From Paulinella micropora (taxonomy: Eukaryota; Cercozoa; Imbricatea; Euglyphida), in assembly GCA_009731375.1 (NCBI GenBank), contig BJOX01000056.1, forward strand, positions 442,774 to 506,773: DNA of 64,000 nucleotides, in the 5' to 3' direction. The notes beneath the pieces were generated by a model. It had not been told where the DNA came from. It did no database searches and was given only the letters and a program-made list of their open reading frames with translations. This document shows, one piece after another, positions 37,991 to 48,329 of the stretch (the first letter of the stretch is position 1; every line of letters starts with the position of its first letter). The position numbers were made by a program, and so were the translations under genes.

Positions 37991-38649
37991 CTATATTTCG
38001 CCGGCACGCCCATGTCACGTGAGTAACGGTCGGCCCGGGCCGCGAATTCACGTGGCATTTTTGGCGAAAGCGCAGCACACACGTGCTTTTTCCCGGTCTT
38101 CTACCTGACCACATGATGAGGTGGCGGGTGGCGACCGCGGCAACAACTTTATCCGCGATATGCCGCAAATTGCGGACGGCGCACGATGTGCATTTGTGGT
38201 GCGTGATACGGGCGAAAAGAGGCGAACCTGAAGCGAAAAAATAACTCCTTTTTTTTTTATGTGAATGGTGTGCAGCTTGATTGTGGCTGACTGTGGGTGT
38301 AATGTTGTTGTTGTTTCTGCTATTATTGTTGTTGTTGTTGCTGCTGCTGCTGCTGTTGTTGTTGTCGGTGGTGTTGTTGGTGTTTTGTTGTTGTTGTTTT
38401 TGTTGTTGGTTCTGTTTTTGTTTTTTGCTTTTGCTTGGTGCTGTTGTTGGTGTTGGTAGTTTAGTTGTGTCTTGTTATCTCATAACATGTAATAATCATG
38501 TTCTGCGCTAATTATTCCATGCACATCCAACTTGAGAGCAAAAACGGGGTGTGCTTGGTAATTCAAATCATTATATATATTTGATAATTATATATCGGGT
38601 GTGTTTCTGTCCTTTCCCACCAAGGCCTTGGTTCAGATACACAGACAGG

Positions 38650-38690
<41 letters not shown>

Positions 38691-38768
38691 GTGTGTGCGT
38701 CTTTTCTATCTTTATGATTAAAATAATTCCCCTTTCCCCCGCCCCCCCCCCCCCCCCCCGCCGCGGGC
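37991..38768. other. Downstream region: 3' UTR/flank, TTG/CTG and CT repeats
   Basis: GC-rich sequence to about 38240 is probably 3' UTR or flank; no canonical AATAAA is evident. (TTG/CTG)n runs at 38300-38455, then AT-rich sequence, then (CT)n at 38652-38688, and a poly-C run at 38738-38759 that ends in a gap (38769-38791). Confidence 0.5.
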
Positions 38769-39042
38769 NNNNNNNNNNNNNNNNNNNNNNNGATCCATGA
38801 CACTTCTCTTCTGATCTGTTCAAGTGATCCCGCTATCGCTTATAACATCCCTTCCCGTATACCAAATAACCATCTACTCAGTGGTTCTGCAGCGCTGAAA
38901 GGAAAAGCAAAATTGTTATAACTGTGCTCTCGGAGGCTGGCATATTTATTTATGTAATAAAGGTATATTTATTAATAGTAATCAATATTAACTACGGTAT
39001 ACCAATAGTCACCTTTTTTCCACTTTCCTCTTCAATATTAAC

Positions 39043-40320
39043 ATTACTAAGCTTAGAGAATTAAAATATGTATTCGGTAAATGTACGACGAGTACAACTG
39101 CAGAAAAAATAAGTTGGAAAACCTTACAATCGGTGAAAGCCTGTATTGAGAAAAATAAACTGGTTGTAAAAGACCTTGATAAAAATAAAAACCAATTATG
39201 GGTAGAATGCCCTGTTCTGCTTTGGAAAAGACTAATACAGGAAGTAATCAATTCTCCGTGTTTCAAAGCAGTTAGTATGACCGAAGAACAAATTTTAAGC
39301 AAGAATAGACGAATACAAAAAACGCAAACTAAATCGCTTTGCTCCATTGAATAGAAGGGGTTGTGTACATAAAGTTATGACCTCCCCCAAGGACAAAGAC
39401 TATGAAAATAAAACGAGACTTATTTGTATTCAATCTCGGTCTCAAGGAAGAAAAATGCTCAAGTATGCAGCTAAAGCTTTAAATTTCTCGTCCTACAAGT
39501 AACAAAATACGTTCCCAATTTCAATCTCAACAAGCTTTTCGGATTTAGAAGGGAAAATCAAAAAAGCCCAAACATTGTTTTAAAAATTAGAGAATAAATT
39601 AGATGTAGATTTATATATCCAAACACTCTCGTTTGACGTGAAACAAATATTTACGTGGTTAGATAAAAAAGAAATCGTTATATCCCTTCACTGGCTTTTT
39701 ATGACTCTTAGAGAATATGAAGTCACAGGAAAAAGAGGAAAGCAAAGAGAAAAAGTACAAGTCTCGAAAACTCTAAGACTTGATATGAATGGACATATGA
39801 AATATGAAATAGGATGGCACCATAGTGCATCACGTGATGATTATGTAGTATTTACTTTCCAATATCTATTAGACATAGTAGAAATGGATTTAGATAATAC
39901 ATTTTTCGTCATGGGCAATGCATGCTTTCAGCAAATCAAAGGTTGTCCTATTGGAGGCTACCTCTCTTCCCACTAGCCCAAATCAAATGTATTTTTGATG
40001 AGTTTCGTTTCTTAACTATACTGCGTAGGCAGAATTTGTCTAACTTTGTGTTTGGCATTCGACAAGTAGACAATTTACTTTTTCTTGTCGCTACCGTACC
40101 TGACGACCAAAAGCTTTTCGAATGTCTTGAGCCTCACGTTCAATCACTCAGACATTTAGAGTACAAGCAAGCCCAACCTGTATATACAGGGGTTTTAGAG
40201 CTTGAGTAACAAAAAGTAGAGGAAGACGAACGATTTTACAAATTGGTTTTTGCAGGTAGTGACTTGAGAATAGGAAAGAAGCCACACTTTGGCTTTCACT
40301 CTCGTCCCCATTTCAAAAAT
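39043..40320 (+). pseudogene. Decayed reverse-transcriptase-like gene, copy A
   Basis: Read across several frames it gives LRELKYVFGKCTTST..., then NKNQLWVECPVLLWKR, NKTRLICIQSRS (an RLI-type RT fingers motif), LSFDVKQIFTWL, YVVFTFQYLLDIV, GCPIGGYLSS-PLAQIKC (comparable in position to the PxG-x-LS motif of RTs) and RQVDNLLFLVA where active RTs have [YF]xDD. Stops and frameshifts near 39350, 39503 and 39975 make it non-functional. Copy B at 48560 is homologous through GCPIG. The G-x-P-x-G-G-x-L-S wording is closer to Penelope-like or unclassified RTs than to LTR elements; the assignment is tentative. The preceding 38792-39042 is AT-rich with no feature. Confidence 0.6.
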
Positions 40321-40342
40321 TGACAATCTTTGATTGACAAAG

Positions 40343-40622
40343 GTATTGCTGTTGACATTCAAGACAACAACAAAAATTAGTTTTTCATTTTTGTGTCAGA
40401 TTTTCATTTTTGTGACAGTTTTTCATTTTTGTGACAAAAATTCAAATTTTCAAATATAACGGTAACATTTCGCGAAAATTTACGATATTTTGCGGACGAA
40501 TATAGCAGTTAATTTGAAAAATTCAAATTTTCACCCAAAATCAAAATTCCAACCAAAACTGAAATTCCAACCAAAACAGAAAAATCAATTTTTTTTGTTG
40601 TCTTGAATGTCAACAGCAATAC
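40343..40622. mobile_element. 280-bp element with perfect 28-bp inverted ends
   Basis: The left end gtattgctgttgacattcaa gacaacaa (40343-40370) is the exact reverse complement of 40595-40622. The interior is AT-rich with repeated catttttgtgaca and attccaaccaaaac motifs and no coding frame. It is MITE-like. No clear target duplication is visible. Confidence 0.75.
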
Positions 40623-41186
40623 AACACCATACCCACATCTTCCGCCTCTGTCGTCATACACAGACAACAGAGTAAGAACGGCAACAAGCTTTTTCCCCCC
40701 GGGGAAACTTTTTATTTATGTAACCTTTTTTAGTGCCGGAGCGGCCTGTCCATTTTGCGCTAAATTTTACTGGTTTTGCATTTGCTCCCCCCGCTCTGCT
40801 GTGATACGGCCGGAAAAGGCAAGACTGTCCGGGTTCGGCAGAATTGCAGTTTTTGGCTATCACTTCAAAAATTCAACCATATCACGGAGATCGGGTTTAA
40901 GCGCTCTCCCTCCTGCCTTCCACCTTTCCTCTCTCGCTTTTAATGCTTATGGAAGAAAGGGAAGAGAATAAGCGCAAAACAAACTTTTTTAAAGCAGAAA
41001 TTCAACAGAAAAAATCGGACGCTCCTTTTTTCTTTTTCCCTCCCGCCTCCAGTACTCAGTGCCAAGTATCAGATTTTGTCGAGCTTTTAATAATAAAAAA
41101 ATGTACTTCTTTGACACACTTTTACCCTTCTTCCTGCCCCCTTCCCTTCCCGCTCGTAGCTCTCAGGCGGGGGTATCTGGGGGGGA
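40623..41186. other. Non-coding stretch between elements
   Basis: Mixed sequence. An open frame at about 40603-40971 lacks any recognisable domain and starts inside the MITE end, so it is not called. I see no other structure. Confidence 0.4.
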
Positions 41187-41189
41187 CAA

Positions 41190-41420
41190 ATTGAAACAAT
41201 AGTACGATATTTATTAATAATAACAGATAACTCTCCTAACGATATTAATATGAAGACTGTGGAATACCGTAGGCTAAAGTAGGGACTCCGTAGCCTACAG
41301 ACAGGAAGGGTAAGTATTGCCATTATATACCGGGTGGGCCCGGGCATAATCCCTTTTCCCCCCCGAGCGCGCTCACCCCTATGCGCGCGAGAAGTCGAAC
41401 GTACACCGCCGCAGATCAAC
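41190..41420 (-). repeat. Left inverted terminal repeat
   Basis: Reverse complement of 48330-48556 with scattered substitutions and small indels. Outermost shared bases are acaatagtacgatattta. It contains a diverged box (CCCTACTTTAG on the minus strand, 41272-41284). Confidence 0.8.
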
Positions 41421-41524
41421 CCACCGAAACAAGCATCTACTTGGTCGACTCATTGACACATACAAGACTCTAAGTTAAACTTGTCTCAAGCCACCCCTAC
41501 TACCGACACAGTTTCGGAAATATG

Positions 41525-41672
41525 CCGGCCCACCCGGTACATAATGGCAATACTGACCGTTCCGGTCTGTCGGTTATCTTTGGTATGAAGGCTACGGAGT
41601 CCCTATTTTAGGTATTCCTAAGTCTTCATATCGTTAGACAGTTTATCTGTTATTAAATATCGTACTATTGTA
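41525..41672 (+). repeat. Subterminal direct copy of the terminal repeat
   Basis: Matches 48408-48556 almost base for base (cccacccggtacataatggc through cgtactattgtaaca). It includes CCCTATTTTAGG at 41601-41612, followed by tattcctaagtcttcatatc. Confidence 0.85.
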
Positions 41673-42136
41673 ACAATCTGGAGTTGCTAATAAAATACAC
41701 TGGGTATGGAAATTTTCCTCGTTTCCTCGAAAATTTTCTGACAAGAAAGAGGTCGAGAGAACTTTCAAGAAATGTGGGGGAGGGGACAATTTTACTGATG
41801 TGTTTGCATGTGTTTTATGCTTTTCTTGAGTTGGTTTTGGGTACAGGGGCATGTGGACAAGTGGGGGCAATGCTTTTCTTGAACAGGAGGACTACTCATG
41901 AGCTGTTGTTGAGCAGTGCGTGGGTTGCTTTGACACAGAGGTTTTTGGAGTTGACAGCTCACAGCTCAGGGGTGGGGAATGCAGGTTTAATGTGGTGTGA
42001 GTGTGTGGCTTGGGTTTCTAGGTATGTGTATGTGGCTAGGGGACTATGAGACATGCTTTTTAGGGGTGGTATGCGGTTCTCAGCTTGTTTGCGGTTGGTG
42101 CATGGGTTGTTGTGATGCAGACACAGGTTGGGGACA

Positions 42137-42193
<57 letters not shown>

Positions 42194-43059
42194 GAAACAA
42201 AGCAAAATGGGACACTATGCAGGAATACATAATTCACGTTTGCTTGAGCAGGGGTTGATGTTTTGTGATGTTTTTGATAAGTTATGGGGTTGGGAAACTC
42301 GGGTGTCCTGTTGACTTGAGGTTGAGGGTATGAGAACAGACTCAAAGACAAGAGGATTTTACGCAGGAGAGGACGTATTTGAGGATATAGAGGTTTGGAA
42401 AACGAAAGAGGACAAAGGAGAAGGCAAGGGAAGCAAATTTTGCAAGGTTTCATAGAGGTAAGGGGTTGCAACAAACACGGTTCGGGGGTGGACATGTCGG
42501 TCGGAAGAAGGGGGACAGGGGGAACGATTTTTCGGAATGGGGAGGTAAGCAAGCGGGTAGCCACTCAAGGGAATGGGAATAGGGGTGGGTGACTACAGGG
42601 AGAACTTGAAAGAGGCTCGAAATTCCGAGAATATAAGGGGGGTTTTCGAAGGGGGTAAGTCGACGCCATCATAGCGCAAAAAGATATCAACAAACCAAAC
42701 GGGTATAGCGGACAAAAAGCGTCAGACCACATGAGGACTATTGCCTGTCTCGGCCATATCACGTGTGAGGTGTGGCTGAGATGAAATGGACACGGTGTTG
42801 GGAAGCAGAAGTGCGTAAAGGAATGCAGGGGAACTTGAAGGGACTGAGGTTTTGGGGAGAGGAGGATGCTGGGACTTGAAAAGGGTTTAGGGAGGTAGAG
42901 AGGACTTGATCGGATCAAGAGAGGAATGGGAGAGGGGGGGGGGGGGGGGGGGGGGGGGGGNNNNNNNNNNGGGGGGGGGGGGGGGGGGGGGGTGTTGTAG
43001 TATATGGGAGGCAGAGCATGAGAACTTGTGCCATATTTTAGGAGCAGCATAGTCTCAGC
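41673..43059. other. Leader region of the element
   Basis: G-rich sequence with a long (CT)n (42140-42190). An open frame at 41684-42049 has no ATG start and no recognisable domain. A poly-G run with an N10 gap lies at 42935-42992, a likely sequencing-difficult spot. No gene is called. Confidence 0.4.
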
Positions 43060-43506
43060 ATGGAGGACAAGAAACACGAGATGGAGAAACAGGAGGAAGA
43101 GAAAGAGGAACAGTCGGATTGCTGGTGAGAGGCATGGGAAGAAGAGACAGCGGAGGGGGAAAAGGGGATGTGGGGGAAGGGGGAGATACGAGTAGGAAAG
43201 GATATATACAAGCAGGTGTCAGAGGCGACAAAGGGGTTTGAGGCATTGCGGGAACAGTTACGGGAATGGGAGGGGAACGGGGACATATGCCCATATGAGG
43301 TGGAAAGACTACGACAAAGGGTGGTACAGGCGGAAACCTCGAAGATGGCACTGATGAATATGGCTATGGTGAGAAGAACACGATATTTAGAGAAACAGAG
43401 ATGGAAAAAGGATAAGGAGGAGTGGGACAAAGAGAAGCGGGATAGAGGAGGGGGGAACGACGACGACGGGAACAGACCTAACAAGAAGGTAAGGAGAGAG
43501 GAATAG
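43060..43506 (+). pseudogene. Charged coiled protein gene with one in-frame TGA
   Basis: The ATG lies 19 nt after ccatattttagg (43031-43042). The frame reads MEDKKHEMEKQEEEKEEQSD CW, then TGA at codon 23, and continues in the same frame for 125 codons (EAWEEETAEGEKGMWGKGEI ... RPNKKVRREE). It is highly charged, probably helical, with a basic end. It may be a decayed gene, a stop readthrough, or an internal start at the ATG at 43195. No homology recognised. Confidence 0.5.
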
Positions 43507-43547
43507 CGGACACGGGGGAATACAATACATGCTCCCATATTTTAGGA

Positions 43548-44156
43548 ATGGATAAGGGGAGCGAGAAAGAGGGGGAGGCGACAAGTGAGGACGAGGAACA
43601 CGGGGGGGAGAGGAGTGAGGAGACGAGTGAGGAGACGAAGGAGAAAGAGGACTCTAGAGATGGGGACATGTCGNNNNNNNNNNGGGCGTCAATTCGAGAA
43701 GAGCAATATTTTCTAATGCGGGAGCGGGTTCAGAACGAGGTTCCTTGTACAGCAATGCGTTTTCAAATAGCAAGGGATCTAAGCAAGGCGGCAGAGGAAT
43801 ATGTCAGGGCGATGGTGGAGTGGGAGGCATATTGGAGGGACGAGGAAAGGGCAATGATGGAGGAGGAGGACAGGAAAGGAGAAAGAAGAGCGGAAAGACG
43901 AAGAGTAATCATGAGGAATCAGCAGGGGGTACGAGACACAACATCTGCCGTCCCTATTTTAGGAAGTATCGTGGTAGATGAGCAAGCGGGAGTTGGAGAA
44001 ATTCGAGGTACGAGAGGACGAGAAGGAGTTGGGACGGTTGATGGGGTTGGAATACAAGGTAGAGGAGGGGGCACGACGGTTTCTGGACACAATGGGCAAC
44101 GAGTGGGGAAGGAGGATGAAACGCCTAGTGGAAACGGAGCAAATAAGGAACGATAG
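43548..44156 (+). CDS. Acidic/helical protein of unknown function (gap inside)
   Basis: The ATG follows cccatattttagga by only one base. It begins MDKGSEKEGEATSEDEEHGG with about 45 Glu/Ser-rich residues, then an N10 gap (43674-43683), then a helical segment (REEQYFLMRERVQ ... VRAMVEWEAYWRDEERAMME). Its 3' part overlaps the next gene in another frame, and the stretch after about 43950 looks composition-driven. Function unknown. Confidence 0.55.
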   Translation: MDKGSEKEGEATSEDEEHGGERSEETSEETKEKEDSRDGDMSXXXXASIREEQYFLMRERVQNEVPCTAMRFQIARDLSKAAEEYVRAMVEWEAYWRDEERAMMEEEDRKGERRAERRRVIMRNQQGVRDTTSAVPILGSIVVDEQAGVGEIRGTRGREGVGTVDGVGIQGRGGGTTVSGHNGQRVGKEDETPSGNGANKER

Positions 44157-44649
44157 ACGTTGGAGGGCGATACGAGCTTTATGGGAGATGACATGGCAAG
44201 GATATGAGGAGGACACGGTGGAAGCGGCGTGGAAGGTATATGCGACAACGGAGAAGGCGAGGCTCCAATTTGCTTTTATGGCGGTAATGGCGAAGGTAGA
44301 GGGGACATGGCAAGAAGAGCGGATACAGACGGCATGGGCTTGCGTGAACGGGACGCCCCAACAAGTCAGGAGAGGAATTGACACTATGAGGACAAGAGGG
44401 GAGGAAGGTTGGATGGAATTTGTCGAACCTATACGGTTAAAGGGTTTCAACGAAATGATGAGGCTAGAGGGACTGGACAGGGAATGGGAGTTGGAGGTAA
44501 TGCGAGGATGGGATCGGGAGCTGCGAGGGGAATGTGAGAAGTGGAGAGAGGAGACAAGACGATTGGCAACGGAGGCGACGAAACGGGAAGAGGTTCCGGG
44601 GTTTGGGTCGAAGCGCCAAGGGAGGAGTCGAAAGAGGAGGGGTCTGTAG
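43978..44649 (+). CDS. Helical 223-aa protein of unknown function
   Basis: The ATG lies 14 nt after CCCTATTTTAGG (43952-43963), which itself sits inside the upstream gene. It starts MSKRELEKFEVREDEKELGR; strongly helical with many W, R and E residues, ending in a basic tail (GSKRQGRSRKRRGL). It overlaps the preceding frame by about 180 nt. No family recognised. A short frame overlapping its end (to 44735: ADEAIDWMKGMSKEDWDEMV) may be another small product but has no ATG. Confidence 0.6.
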   Translation: MSKRELEKFEVREDEKELGRLMGLEYKVEEGARRFLDTMGNEWGRRMKRLVETEQIRNDRRWRAIRALWEMTWQGYEEDTVEAAWKVYATTEKARLQFAFMAVMAKVEGTWQEERIQTAWACVNGTPQQVRRGIDTMRTRGEEGWMEFVEPIRLKGFNEMMRLEGLDREWELEVMRGWDRELRGECEKWREETRRLATEATKREEVPGFGSKRQGRSRKRRGL

Positions 44650-44972
44650 AGTTGGAGACAGCGGATGAAGCCATAGACTGGATGAAGGGCATGTCCAAAG
44701 AGGATTGGGATGAGATGGTTAAGGATGAGATATAGAGGTTTGGCGGAGTATAGGGGACAAGGACATTAGGGAGGAAAGGGGTTTACTTTATAGACACGGA
44801 AAAGAAACGCAGCAGGCAGCGGACTACATGATAATCAGGGGTTTGAAAGCGGTAGCGTTAGAGGCTCGGAAAAAAAATACATAGAGGAAAGCGGATATCA
44901 TGGGCGGTTATATGTTTTTATATAGAGCGGGGGCAAATAATGATATTTCTCCCTATTTTAGTTTTTCCCATC

Positions 44973-45764
44973 ATGGCAAGTACTGAGGAAGATTCCCAGC
45001 GTTCGGGACCGACATCACCGACGAAGAATTGGTTACCATTCACTCCAGCGAGAGAGGGGAGGAAACCTATGCCGACATCGGAAGCGAAAAGGCAGCAAGT
45101 GCCAGTGGCAACGGATCCAACGTGGGCAAAGAATCCTCCGACGATGACCGACGCGTTCCACAAGCTGATGCAGGAAATACCGTCAATCGGGGCGGAGACG
45201 TACCACCAGCTGACACCAACGGAATACACGATTTGGATGACGAAGGCGAACGAAGGGGGTCTACAGGAGGAAACGCAGGACTGGATAGCGTGGATATGGA
45301 CGAGGGGTAAAAATGCATACGGACCGGGTATGCAGATGGTATCGCTGATCCTCTTAGCGGAAGCGTTGTACATGGGGGTGGGGTACTACAGGGGCAAGAT
45401 ACAGAAAAAAGCGGAACTCGACAAGTATGCGATGGATCCCATGTTGCAGGAAGGCCCGTGGTTAACTTCGGGAACTGTGGACGACCTCTGCAACGTCGTG
45501 GGTAACCAGAGGAGGGCATTACAACAGATGGTGGGGAACCTAGGGAAGGCGAGGGAGGACTGGGACGCGGATTTCATCAAGAACCCAGCGGAGGATTTGA
45601 CGGATCTCATCGGGTTGTATCACGAGGGTTATGGCAAAATCATACGGTTGATGGCGGGGAAAGCATACCAAGCGATGATCGAGTTCATTGCTCCGCCGGC
45701 GCCCGACTCGGCAACAAAAATGGAGAGGAAGGATACCGTTTTTGGAAAGCTGTTGGCAGTCTGA
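44973..45764 (+). CDS. 263-aa protein of unknown function
   Basis: The ATG follows CCCTATTTTAG (44951-44961) by 11 nt. It begins MASTEEDSQRSGPTSPTKNW, then a helical body (FHKLMQEIPSIGAETYHQLT, YRGKIQKKAELDKYAMDPML) ending DSATKMERKDTVFGKLLAV. A moderately hydrophobic stretch (GMQMVSLILLAEALYMGVGY) could be a buried helix. The size and helical content would suit a structural protein, but I recognise no family. It is a clean frame with no overlap upstream (44736-44972 holds no gene). Confidence 0.65.
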   Translation: MASTEEDSQRSGPTSPTKNWLPFTPAREGRKPMPTSEAKRQQVPVATDPTWAKNPPTMTDAFHKLMQEIPSIGAETYHQLTPTEYTIWMTKANEGGLQEETQDWIAWIWTRGKNAYGPGMQMVSLILLAEALYMGVGYYRGKIQKKAELDKYAMDPMLQEGPWLTSGTVDDLCNVVGNQRRALQQMVGNLGKAREDWDADFIKNPAEDLTDLIGLYHEGYGKIIRLMAGKAYQAMIEFIAPPAPDSATKMERKDTVFGKLLAV

Positions 45765-45896
45765 TTCTCGGGCGTTGGGGGACCAGGCGACGGAGGACGA
45801 GAAGATGGGAAGAAGAGGGAACTGCGACAGTGGGTATTTGGATTGTCTATTCTAAGCGGATGTGTGCGGGCGTGGATCACGTGGATAAGAATTCGG

Positions 45897-46307
45897 ATGG
45901 CGGTGATGAAGATGGTAACGGTGGAGTCGTCGCCAGAAAAGCGGAAGCGGAGAAAGAAGGCGAGTAAGGGGCGATATCGGCGGGGCTCGGACACGGACGA
46001 GACGAGGTCTCCTTCGACATCGCGGTCGGAGAAGCGGCGAAGAGAGGAGAGTTACGGTCGACCGATCATCGGCGGCAGGGAACAGAGGGAGAGAATCACC
46101 AGACAGTTGGAGAGGATACAGCTGTTCAGGGAAGGGGCTCAGAAGCCGATCGATACGACCAAGGCAACGGATTACGGGTACATGAACAAGCTCCGGATGT
46201 TCATTGGGGTACTGCAGAACGAGTGTAAAGCGGCACAATGCGGCAATAAGGCGGACCAGATCTGCTACCTGTTGGGAACCTTGCTGGGAGTGAGGGCGAG
46301 CATGTGA
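45897..46307 (+). CDS. Basic N-terminal protein, possibly frame-fused to the next frame
   Basis: It starts MAVMKMVTVESSPEKRKRRK, has an Arg/Ser/Asp-rich low-complexity region (RRGSDTDETRSPSTSRSEKR) resembling a nuclear-localisation or nucleic-acid-binding tail, then a folded-looking segment (YGYMNKLRMFIGVLQNECKA, QICYLLGTLLGVRASM). The stop in ATGTGA overlaps the GTG that opens the next frame at 46304. A weak box variant (tctattctaag) is at 45846-45856. Confidence 0.55.
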   Translation: MAVMKMVTVESSPEKRKRRKKASKGRYRRGSDTDETRSPSTSRSEKRRREESYGRPIIGGREQRERITRQLERIQLFREGAQKPIDTTKATDYGYMNKLRMFIGVLQNECKAAQCGNKADQICYLLGTLLGVRASM

Positions 46308-46852
46308 AGTTGGCAGACAAGAAGGTGTGGGAAGAGGCCTTCAAGAGGGAATTCACCGACAAGCAGCAGGCGGACGGGAAGGAGGTAGTAGATGCGGCCC
46401 ACTTCGTTTTTGAGGAAGTTTATGGGTTTACCCAATTACTGGATAAGGAAGTCGAAAAGGAAGCACTGAAGGAGGCGGCGGAAAAACTGGTGACCCAGCG
46501 GAGGGGGCTCAAGGACATTTTCTCGGAGATTGTAAGCTTCAGCTTGTTGCACGGTAAGAAGGAGATCTACCCGCTGATACTATCCAAGCTCTGGAGGGAT
46601 CCGGACACAAAGCAGGTGGTCATAGAATTGGTGGCACAAGCGGGATTGCAAGCGGACTTATCGGCTGAAGGAAAAGAGCGGTGGCAGCGAAACGTCAAGT
46701 CTAATCCCGTCGGGTGGAAGCTGGAAGAGGAAGATGCAACGTTGATCGATCAGATGATCAATATGCCGACGGTACTGGCGAAGATGCCGAGGCCACCATC
46801 AACGACATCCAGTTCGAGACAAGGGGGGTACCGGGAGCCATACCAACGTTAA
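46304..46852 (+). CDS. Continuation frame, helical protein of unknown function
   Basis: It opens at GTG with no good ATG. VKLADKKVWEEAFKREFTDK continues naturally from the preceding frame, so the two may form one protein through a -1 shift or a sequencing/indel error. The body is helical (FVFEEVYGFTQLLDKEVEKE, FSLLHGKKEIYPLILSKLWR) with a Pro/Ser tail. It ends at TAA (46850-46852), after which the same frame stays open to TAG at 47208-47210. Confidence 0.5.
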   Translation: MKLADKKVWEEAFKREFTDKQQADGKEVVDAAHFVFEEVYGFTQLLDKEVEKEALKEAAEKLVTQRRGLKDIFSEIVSFSLLHGKKEIYPLILSKLWRDPDTKQVVIELVAQAGLQADLSAEGKERWQRNVKSNPVGWKLEEEDATLIDQMINMPTVLAKMPRPPSTTSSSRQGGYREPYQR

Positions 46853-47210
46853 TTAACGTACTGCATATGGGCAGGGGGAACGGGCACCGCGGCGGGATGC
46901 GGGGTATACTCGGGGGGAATACCAACCATATGGTTCGAGACGCGACAGGGAGCAGCGGCGACAAGCACCACCGGTGTACCACATGGGGCGGGCACAGTAA
47001 TCGAAGGGATCGGTCAGTTTTGATGCGGCTTTCCACATGAGAGCGTTGCCGAATACGGAACTTGCAAACGGGCAGGCCCGATACCCACCGGATTCGGCAC
47101 TCATCCAGGGTTTTCCGAAGTACACTAGGAGAGCAATTCGGGCGAAACATTGGAACTTGGTGTACAGTCCCGATTTACCGCGCCCAATTTTCCGCGCCTG
47201 GAAATCTTAG
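46853..47210 (+). pseudogene. Open frame behind an in-frame TAA
   Basis: In the same frame as 46304-46852 it reads LTYCIWAGGTGTAAGCGVYS ... FDAAFHMRALPNTELANGQA ... HWNLVYSPDLPRPIFRAWKS and stops. It has no early ATG; the first is at 47037. It looks like the rest of the upstream gene after a nonsense change, or a readthrough extension. Confidence 0.45.
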
Positions 47211-47269
47211 TCCCGATTTACCGCGCCCTGTGCTAAACGTGCATATTTCGACACCGTTTCACAGTTATA

Positions 47270-48110
47270 TTTTGCTTCAATGTTGCCTTACTATTGCTTC
47301 ACTATTGCCTGACTATTACCTCACTATTGCCTCACTATTGCCTCACTATTACCTCATCACTGCCTCACTATTGCCTCTATTACTTCACTATTGCCGCTGT
47401 GCACACCGCTGCATCCAACACCCAGCAAAACATAGAAATATTTCCACGTTTCACATTACATTTGCCTTACTATTGCCTCACTACTGCCTGACTATTGCCT
47501 CACTATTACCTCACTATTGCCTCACAATTGCCTCATTATTATCGCACTATTGCCGCTGTATCCAACACCCAACCAAACATAGACATATTGCCACGGTCCA
47601 CAATTTCATTTAGCCTCACTATTGCCTCACGATTGCCTCACTACCTATTGCCTCACTATTGCCTCACTATTGTCTCACTAATGCCTCACTATTGCCTTAT
47701 TATTACCGCACTATTACCTCCCTATTGCCGCTGTATCCAACACCCCACAAAACATAGCAATATTGTCATGTTTCACACAGACATTTGCACTCACCGCTGC
47801 CTCACTATTGCCTCACTATTGCCTCACTACGGCGTCATTGTTACCTCACTATTGCCGCTCTATCCAACACACGAGAAAACCTAGCAATATTGTCATGTTT
47901 CATACATACATTTTGCCTCACTCCTCACTATTGCCTCACTATTGCCTCACTATTGCTTCATTATTACCGCACTATTGCCCCTGTATCTCACACAAGAAAA
48001 CATAAATTATTGCCACGTTTCACATACATTTTGCCTCACCATTGCCTCACCATTGCCTCACCATTGCCTCACTATTACCTCACTATTGCCTCACTATTGT
48101 GTCACTATTG
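47270..48110. repeat. TTGCCTCACTA minisatellite with higher-order units
   Basis: Short units (mostly 11 bp, ctattgcctca) fill the stretch. Every 120-180 bp a longer spacer recurs: ccgctgtatccaacacccaa, then a variant of aaaacatagcaatattgtca and tgtttcacataca. Spacer copies are near 47397, 47552, 47727, 47853 and 47976. The frames reading HYCLTIASLLP are artefacts. Confidence 0.9.
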
Positions 48111-48329
48111 TAGACCGACACTAGGTCGGGGGGACGATGAGTGACTAGGGGCCGGGGAGGAGGATTAGGCGACAATCGATATATATTGTTCAGATATCAC
48201 TCTACACTCCAGGCAAGCGGATACGGAAAATTTCAGTGGCGGATGTTTCAATTCGAAATGGCGGTCATCAGATTTATTAATACGGTTGGAACAGCGACCG
48301 TCACTCAAGTCTGTATCTGCATTCTATCC

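Noticed and set aside
40603-40971. 122-codon open frame
   Set aside because: It starts inside the small palindromic element, has no domain, and its composition is not gene-like.
42565-44450. Pro/Ser-rich minus-strand frames opposite the 7.4-kb element genes
   Set aside because: Shadows of the purine-rich plus-strand genes; no starts or motifs of their own.
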